This document shows, in pieces, positions 56,440 to 64,000 of a stretch of DNA of 64,000 nucleotides. The DNA is taken from the NCBI GenBank assembly GCA_963281255.1, contig OY725495.1:2356001-2420000 (forward strand), given 5' to 3'. The first letter of the stretch is position 1, and each line of letters starts with the position of its first letter. The notes beneath the pieces are model-generated. The model searched no databases, was not told where the DNA came from, and saw only the letters and a program-made list of their open reading frames with translations. Position numbers and translations under genes: made by a program. Source of the DNA: Aphrocallistes beatrix (lineage: Eukaryota; Porifera; Hexactinellida; Sceptrulophora; Aphrocallistidae).

Positions 56440-57640
56440 TGCAACGAAGTAACTTTTTAGTCGCATTATTTTAACTTATTTAATTGAAGAATATATATGA
56501 TAATTTATGGGTTCTTCAGACATATCTTTGTCATAAAATAAATATTCCTCGACTTATCATTGACTTTATTATAAAACAAATTCTATGGAGAACTTTGAAA
56601 TATATTAGAAAATGGCGAATGCACATTCATGAAATATGTGTCCAAATGTGGCTATTATACTAAACAATCAATACAATTGTCGTTAATAATGTGTACAAAA
56701 TAATTGGAGCACTTTTCATAATTATTTTGGAAGTTCTGGCTTTGACCTCCCAGATTCGGTCAAAACCCCCCATTTATGGTCCAAAATGAGCTATCTCTCT
56801 ATCTCTGTCAATATAAGCCCAAATGCTTAGTTCTCAATTCCAAATATACTTTTTATAACGGTATATTTATGATTCATTGATAATAATTGCACTACATCCT
56901 TGGAATGTTAAGTTTTAGATCTTTAGCATGTGATGACGTAGTTCCCAAAATCCTAACTTTGAAAATAAAAGTAGTAAACTCTCATTCTAACTTCCTAATA
57001 TACTTTTTAGAAACTATTTATTCATTCTAAACTTTTTTTGTTGGAATATATCTATATCATCAGAATAAATGCGAATAAATGCCTGTAAATGCATTTATTT
57101 ATCTTTAATTCCTCATTTACATTGTTCTTAACATTTAACCTTAAAATCCATATTTCTCGGGGCTTTAAAATTTCAAAAGTGACCGTCTATAAATTTAAAA
57201 AAGTCAAAATTGGGTTGAGATAGAGGGTTGAAAATTTCAAGCATTGTTCCATATCATAATGCGATTAACATAGGACCATTCGACTTTCGATATCTTATAA
57301 CTTGTTGTTATTATTTCTGATTTTCAATAAAAAACAGGCGTTTTTCGTGTTTTTTGGTACTTTTTATGCAGACCCATATGAAATTCACAATTTTTGTCAT
57401 TTTAAATTCCTTTTGGTCCTCTGAAGTGGCAAATATGGTAGACTATCTATGATTCGATTTTGGAAACATTTGTTTCCTTGGCATGTCCTAAAATTTATTT
57501 TGAGTATCGGGGGTTTACTATTCGAATGTGTTAGCGAAAAACGAAAAAAACACACTTTCAGACACTGTATCTCAAAAATTAGTTATGGAAATCAAAAGCG
57601 GTTTAGAAAGCGTAAGTATTGCTAGAGTCAAGGCTGGATT
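56440..57640 (-). repeat. Diverged TTAA1 fragment
   Basis: Follows the orientation of the copy at 34955 (for example AAATTCTATGGAGAACTTTG at 56577) but with many differences and a deletion around 57030. The right end is eroded near 57620. No coding. Confidence 0.75.
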
Positions 57641-57989
57641 CGGTGAACCGGTTAACCAGCTATGGATTCATTAATATTACTAAAAATTTGTTAATACAAT
57701 ACAATTTCTATATTCTAATCCTGTAGTATATTTGAGACCATTAAAAATTATCAAATATTTAAATATCAGGTTAAATACTAGTTCAAACATGTATATTTCT
57801 ATCAATTAATGTTGACATCGCTTAAACTGTTAATCAACTTATAATGCATGTAAATTCTCTAGATCTGGCTCTTCTAATGTTTTTATTGATGGGGGCCATC
57901 GCCCTCCGCCCCGCCCTATTCCTATTATCACAAGTACATTTTACGGCTATACCTTAAAACACTTGTTCTTATAGAAGATTACCGCTATC
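57641..57989. other. Unassigned interval
   Basis: AT-rich; nothing recognised apart from a short GC-rich phrase (GGGGGCCATCGCCCTCCGCC) near 57890. Confidence 0.35.
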
Positions 57990-59832
57990 CATTGCATTCT
58001 ATATACTAAGGCAATGGCACTCTATTCAAAATCTGGACCATGGATAGCAATTACCTTGGAACTTTCTAGGCAATTAATTTAGTTTTATGATTTTATGATT
58101 AAATATGATAAAACCATTTACTCCCTACTGACTTAGAAGATATTTTGGAATAATTTTCCGAAACTGAAATAATTCATTTTCCTGGATATTTGCATCATCT
58201 ATCTATGCGTTAATGATATCAGAATACAACACCTTACAATGACATCTTGATTTTTACAACCTCGGGTTCAGGAAATAGATTCACTGATGTAATTACTTCG
58301 AAAGCCTGTGAATTTACCAATATGTGTCAACTTCTGTCTAATAAACGTCACTGGATAAAATGACTAAATTTTGGTCACCCATAATAATCAAAAACAATAT
58401 TGTCTATTCAACCCTGGTTGTAAGTCAAACTATTGTGATAAAGATGAATACATACCTGTTTTCTCTTTTCATGCTGACAATGAGACTCGTGAAAATGGTT
58501 CCGAGCTATACCTCGACGGAGAGAAGACTGAACAAACGATAGAGGGTATGTTGGATAATACACTTTAATCACAATACTATATATTAATTTGATTTTTTTT
58601 TTTTCAAGGTTTGCATACACCATTTCCATGAGAAGACATCGAAAGGACCATTCAATTCTCACATGGATTGAAGATGATTGAGACGGAAAGGAAGAAAGTG
58701 GGTCTCAAGAGGAATGCAGTCCCTAGCATCTTTTCTAACTGTCCTAGTTATCTGACGGACGCTACTGTTAGTTGTCAAAGACAAAGACTAATAAGAAGCA
58801 TATCAGAAAAGTCTTGCGGAATTCAAAGAAAAAGAAGCTAAGTTTACTATTTCTACTCTTAATTGTATTAATTCTGAATTGCATCTAGTCGAACTCCCTG
58901 TTGGTGGATTATTTATCGACCAAATTCAATGGTCATCCTTTTTCTTAAGATACAATATCACAAAATGAAATTTCTACAGTCGAACGTTCAATAATTATTA
59001 ATGAAAAATATATAATACAAAGAAAATTCAAATATCCTGCCACTCACTAACCGATAACATGTAATTGGGAAATATCATTAACGAAGTCGAATTATTTGAA
59101 ATTAATAAAAATGAGAACGTAGTTTCTTCATCCACCCTTTATATTCAACACGTGAATACTGCCATTCATAATATCACTAATGCTACTGATTCATTAAACC
59201 CCACTCATTCAATGTCTGATTTCGAACCCGAGAATTATTATTTGATAATGCGTCTTAATTTTTTGCTCGATCAGCTGAAATACTTAATCGTTGATAAACA
59301 TGCTCGACGTTATAGCATTCTAACTCAGGTCTTATGTTTAAAAATTCACGGAATATCACCAGCTTGTTACCGTCTTATTCACGGCTCTAACTGTAAAATT
59401 CATCCGCACGAGTGTAACTTATTGAAGATCAAAAATAGTATTGGTTTAGAGAGCGAGTATACAAAAATTCTAGAAGTTGCTTCCACATTTAGCGATTTAG
59501 AGCGTCATGTCATTCTGTTCTTTTGTTTTAGAGAGAGAGAGAATGAAGAATCTAGTCGAGTTATAAATGAATTGTCACATTTATCTATTTATTTATTTAT
59601 TTCTAGCAGTGTATTGATTGTGATTTACCATTAAAGTATAATAATATGTTAATTTTAACTGGGTTGGGTGATCCGAAATCATTAAAATCTATCAAATGTT
59701 ACATTAGAGTACTTTAGAATAGTAATGAAAGGCAATATAACAATACATGATAATTTGAAAGCCCAGGGTAATTGCCATCAATGGTCCAGATTTTGAATAG
59801 AATGCCATTGCCTTAGTATATAGAATGCTATG
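57990..59832 (+). mobile_element. P-like transposon 3 (1843 bp), internally deleted
   Basis: About 70 bp of inverted terminal similarity: CATTGCATTCTATATACTAA at 57990 and, inward from the right, CATAGCATTCTATATACTAA. CGCTATC flanks both sides (57983-57989, 59833-59839), a 7-bp duplication like that of P-like element 1. Confidence 0.88.
58371..59634 (+). pseudogene. P-element/THAP-type transposase 3, N-terminal half only
   Basis: A THAP start (QYCLFNPGCKSNYCDKDEYI) is followed in later frames by KRNAVPSIFSNCPSYL, which contains the conserved AVPxIF of THAP fingers. The frame 59065-59634 has LKYLIVDKHARRYSILTQVL and SDLERHVILFF, equivalent to the segment just before the catalytic Asp of P transposases. 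The catalytic core is absent and the right TIR follows, so this is a deletion derivative. Confidence 0.8.
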
Positions 59833-59845
59833 CGCTATCGTTACT

Positions 59846-60290
59846 AATAAAACTCGATTAATGTTTATATATGTGTGTATATACTTGTATATATACATCT
59901 GTAACGAATTGATTGAAGAAACTGCCAGTCACAGAAAGCTGACTTTTGGCATGCGGGAGTCTTTTAGCTATGGCTCTACTAAGTTCTGACTTCAGACGAA
60001 AATGTCTACTCATCATGGAATCATGACGTCATTGTCGCCTTTTTATAACTAGAAATTTCAGTTTTTCGACTCTGCTATTTTAGGTGATTGAAGGCTGAAA
60101 TTTGAATAGAATGTGTATATTAATATATCTCACATATGATGCAACTATCATAAAAAAATGATGACTCATCAATCTGTTATGACGTCATCATTACGCATCA
60201 AAATTTTGAAAATTCAAAAATTTGGTGACAAAAATTTGATGATGAAAGTGTCCGCCAGCCGCGCAGCGCAAACAAGCGAAGCGCGGTTGT
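59846..60290 (+). repeat. Penelope-like family arm, solo copy
   Basis: Terminal motif ACTAATAAAACTCGATTAAT, a TA/TG-rich tract, then the arm from TCTGTAACGAATTGATTGAA to the GC-rich end (GTCCGCCAGCCGCGCAGCGC), about 390 bp, same orientation as 46372-46858. It starts directly after the P-like element 3 target duplication. Confidence 0.85.
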
Positions 60291-60962
60291 ATAATCAAAA
60301 TTATATATGACAAATTGTTACATATCTAAAAATTTTGCATTGAGTGCTAAAAATGTATTAGAAAATAGCCTATTGCCTAACAAAGGCTCAAAAGGCAAAT
60401 GCGCTTCCATTGCAATACAGGAATGTACCAATATCCCATTGGAAATTCATTTTTTAATCAATCCGCCCATATCTTGATTTTTCAGAAAATCACATATTAA
60501 TGACGCTTAAAAATTTATTAAAATACTCGTATCAATTTTTATCTATAAATATGTAAAAATCAGGTGTGCAAACTCAATTAATCATATTCTGCAAATAGTT
60601 AAGGTAACGCGACATGACCAATGAACTCTAAATACGACTTCCTATTTAACAACAATACGTTTCCCCTGTCTAATCAGGAAAGCATGAAAACTCTTTGAAA
60701 TTATGTTGCCGCAATGGTTTGGTGTTTAAATTTTATAAATCCTTTTGGTATGTAAAATCAATATAGAAAATTGAAGAATCCATAAGCCCGCTTTGTCTCT
60801 TTGGGGTTTTCAGATGAAAATAAAAATGAAAATTGTTATTATCCCAAAATATGGCTGTTTTAAAATGATTGAAATTGATCTATTTTATCGAATGTCAAAA
60901 CTCACTTCAGGTTCTTTAGTTAACCCGCGTTTTGCGAGGTGTTTTGTTGCGTCATTTCCACT
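60291..60962. other. Unassigned interval
   Basis: No gene or repeat family recognised. The last 30 bases (GTTGCGTCATTTCCAC) are the left flank of a TTAA2 insertion and match 24320-24337. Confidence 0.4.
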
Positions 60963-62183
60963 TTAAGGTTGGTATTTGCTTCCAGAACTAACTCAAAAAG
61001 GTTTCATTATTTTCTCCAGAATTTTTTTATGGAAACTGTTCTCAATGAGTTATCTGCGAAAATACACTTTTTGGGTACTCAAAAATCAAGAAAAATTTTT
61101 TTTCTCCCAAATCACCTAATTTATAGAGGACATTCAAGCAAACTTCAATGGCTTATGCATCTTTTACTCAATTATTCTTGCACGAATTGGTTGAATAAAG
61201 AAAATTTTAGGAATAGAATTTTCAATTTTAACCCAATTAATTTTTTCTTTCCAATTTCGTTGCTACAATATTTAGAAGCAGATTTTCGTAAAGAAAAATA
61301 TTTTAACGTTTTTCTAAAGTAGAATATCGAAAATCTGTCTCTATCATTTTGTTCTACGTGACGAGATCTTTCCAAAACCGTCGAGTTTTTACTCTACGAC
61401 TTTTGTAACTAAAGATTCTTCCTTTGTAAAATTGTTTTTTTTTAAGTGCTAAAAACAGGCTACAAAGCAATTTTCTTTGGAAAGGATTGATATTCAATAT
61501 TTTTACTGTATCCTAGTATTAAATAACATCCAAACATCCTAAATAAAAAACTTATAGTAGTACTTAACTTAAAAATATGGCATATCAAATATTTTCACAT
61601 CTTGACACTTTCAAAAGTGTGAAAAAGTGCACAGTTATGACTGGGGACCCAAAATGACCATGTCCGATAGTATCCGCCGAAATCCCATATCTATAACTTA
61701 ATTTGACTATGCCAGGTCGTTATTTTAATACTGAATTCGTGCTCAGCATTAAATTTCCAGCAATTTGATATATATATTGACCATAATTGGAGAATATTTT
61801 GGTTTCCTTTCCTAGCAATGGTCAGGAATGTGAAAAAATTCCTGGCCGTTGCTAGGCACGGTCAATTAAAAATGTTTCCAAATATGGTCAATATATATAT
61901 CAAATTGCTGGAAATCTAGTGATGAGCATGAATTCAGCATTAAAAAGATGATCTGGCACTGTTAAAAGAAGTTATAGCTGTGGGACAATTCGCATTTAAA
62001 ATGTGTCGTTTTTAGAGCGACTCCAGGTGATACAAGTGGCTCAAAGTGGAGAAATATTGGGGCTGGAGTTATAAAAATCGGATTTATTGCTTTGAACCCC
62101 TATAAGGATCTAAAAATGATAACAAAGCAATTTGGGCACATTTTAGTAAAAAACAAGTGTCCCATGGGAAATACCAACCTTAA
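60963..62183 (+). mobile_element. TTAA2 element, complete copy (1221 bp)
   Basis: TTAA at 60963-60966 and 62180-62183, with ends GGTTGGTATTTGC and, inward from the right, GGTTGGTATTTCCC. The related uninterrupted site at 24320-24400 reads CATTTCCGGTTGAAGCTATT, so only one TTAA-like motif existed before insertion. A palindrome module of about 205 bp lies at 61738-61944, including CCTGGCCGTTGCTAGG paired with CCTAGCAATGGTCAGG. No coding. Confidence 0.88.
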
Positions 62184-63399
62184 GCCATTTTGGGCGAGGA
62201 AGCCATACAAGTTTGGGGTCTTACTATAAAAGAAAAACCACTAAATCAACCGCAGGTTAAATCCTTTAAGGTGAAGAATAATAAATTTAAATGTTGAACT
62301 TTGACCAAAACTAAGCTTTTGTAAAAATTTGAAATTCTGTCCATTTGGTTAAAGTTAACTTTTAAAACTCGAAGTTATGCCCCAAAAAGAACCCTATGTT
62401 TTTCAAAAATAATCGTTTCTAACCCATAAAGTGGGCAAGGAAATACAAATGCCAAAGAATTATGGATAGAAATGATATTTATAGATGAGATGTCTGTATC
62501 TGGCTGTTCCGTGGGAACTAAATTGTGGTAGAAAAAAGTTCTCGCCCCAACTACAAAACATATGCTCAAGATCAATTTGTGGACTGCTTTTCTTTCCTAA
62601 GGCAACATTGCTCCCTACATCTTTACTAAAAAACCTCAACTCTAAAATGTTTTTAACATAATGGCAAACTCATTTACTGACGTAATTAGAACTATTCCAT
62701 CAGTACAATGGCTCTAAAAAATGTACAATTACCATATCCTTCAAAATACAAAGCTATTTCACTGGTTTTAACCAGGGATAACTGTAATACTTTTAAGATA
62801 TAGCCTTAATTGCTGGGAATGGATTTCCATAGCAACGCTGGAATGTGCTGACATTAAATTGAAAATTTCCAAAATTTTCGTATTAATTGGCCATGAACTT
62901 AGTTGTGTGCAGAAATGCTAATAGTACTTGAAAATGAGCTTAAAACAGGTGGGAAAATCAGTAGAATTTGTCATTAATATAGCCAGGGTATTATACAGCC
63001 TTCCAGAGATACGCTCCTAATCTAAAATTTCTAAATTTTCATACGCCTAAATCGCTATTATAACATTGTAATATTGGGTAAATTGGGTATTTTTCCTGAA
63101 TTTTTACGCTCCTAAACACTTTGCAGCTTAAAATCATACGCCTAAAGGAGCGTCTTTCGCTCCTAGATAATTCCTTGAATATAGCTATTGTGCAATAATA
63201 TGATGACTAATCTTAATTTTGACAACGGAAATGGGCACTTTGATATCTTGTTTATATACTCTGTAGACCTAAATGCATATTTTTCAATATTTAAATTAAA
63301 ACTGATTATCGCGCTATCGATTTTATCTCATCTCTGGTGCTACTGGTGCAAATAGTTTAGTGAAATGGCCTTGTATCTAGAAGGCTATGCAACGACCCC
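62184..63399. other. Unassigned interval
   Basis: Begins with flank similar to 24340-24400. Otherwise no coding or known repeat seen. The 66-codon minus frame at 62375-62575 has no motif. Confidence 0.4.
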
Positions 63400-63535
63400 A
63401 AACCTATTCCAAAGAAGTGAAGCGGTTCTTACATGATAATGTGGCAAGAAAATATCATATCCTTGGCAAACCATTGTTCAAAGCTCAATTGAAAATACTT
63501 TGGTTCGAGTTAGAATTGATGAAAAAAAGGGCCAA
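63400..63535 (+). repeat. Repeat found inverted at 18890-19035
   Basis: See the entry at 18890. This copy lies 20 bp before another Penelope-like arm. Confidence 0.5.
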
Positions 63536-63554
63536 AGAAAATTTCTGTTTTATA

Positions 63555-64000
63555 TATCTGTAACGAATTAATTGAAAAACTGCCAGGCACAGAAAGCTGA
63601 ATTTTGGCATGTGGGAGTCTTCTAGTTATGGATCCAGCAAATTCTGACCTCAGACGGAAATATCGACTCGTCAGGGAATTATGACGTCATTGACACCTTT
63701 TTATAATTAGAAATTTCAATTTTTCGACCATAACTCAGCCATTTTAGGTGATAGAAGGCAGAAATTTTAATAGAATGTGTATATTAATATACCACACATA
63801 TGATGAAACTATCATAAAAAATAGGGACTCATCACTCTGTTATGACTTATGACGTCATCATTACACATCAAAAATAAAAAAATGGACAAATTGGGGTTTT
63901 TTCGTGCGATATCGATTATAACAGTTGACAAATGTATCTAGAGATGTTATCCCCTTATTATTAATCAATGTGAGCCCAGGCGCCCAAAGGGCGCATCCAC
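63555..64000 (+). repeat. Penelope-like family arm, runs out of window
   Basis: Starts TATCTGTAACGAATTAATTG and follows the right arm at 46372 up to the GC-rich end (GGCGCCCAAAGGGCGC) at the window edge. The element body, if present, lies beyond 64000 or before the (TA) start. Confidence 0.85.

Noticed and set aside
1..64000. CRISPR arrays, tRNA or rRNA genes, bacterial-type operons
   Set aside because: Repeats present are transposon-derived, and no tRNA or rRNA signature was seen.

Overview
This is AT-rich eukaryotic nuclear DNA made almost entirely of transposable elements stacked inside one another. The TE mix suggests an invertebrate: a DUF4817-type mariner relative, THAP/P-like elements, DUF4371-type hATs, Ty3/gypsy elements, a CR1/jockey-like non-LTR element and a Penelope-like GIY-YIG protein. 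The DUF4817 transposase type is very abundant in the salmon louse, so a caligid copepod is my best guess, by inference only. There is one host-like gene, an intronless ubiquilin-like ORF at 15909-17018. I saw no tRNA, rRNA or CRISPR.

Layout. 1-1.7 kb: mariner-type element inserted at a TA of a TTAA-flanked repeat ('TTAA1'). 1.7-3.65 kb: RT scrap and a second TTAA-flanked family ('TTAA2') carrying a Tigger-like MITE. 3.65-9.57 kb: gypsy element 1, whose pol is split by a foldback element with 9-bp target duplication, itself hit by a Tc1-like MITE. 9.57-15.1 kb: TTAA2 copies, one split by a full TTAA1. 15.9-17.0 kb: the ubiquilin-like gene. 19.3-23.8 kb: P-like element 1 with TIRs, target duplication and an internal palindromic MITE. 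24.0-29.2 kb: old TTAA1 copy split by a non-LTR element, itself split by hAT element 1. 30.8-37.3 kb: nest of pogo-like, foldback, palindromic and TTAA1 elements.

37.5-50.3 kb: one old hAT gene (hAT 3, minus strand) is split into five pieces by hAT 2, gypsy 2, a Penelope-like complex and hAT 4; the reading frame can be followed across the gaps. hAT 4 is the youngest-looking gene, with two in-frame stops in about 642 codons. 51.8-56.2 kb: P-like element 2 (minus strand) with a visible GT-AG intron, split by TTAA1. 56.4-57.6 kb: diverged TTAA1. 58.0-59.8 kb: P-like element 3. 59.8-64.0 kb: two further arms of the Penelope-like family and a complete TTAA2.

No operon-like cooperation is visible. 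The biology here is transposition: nine or more insertions can be ordered in time because each leaves an identifiable target duplication or a split reading frame. All family names rest on motifs read by eye; no database search was run.
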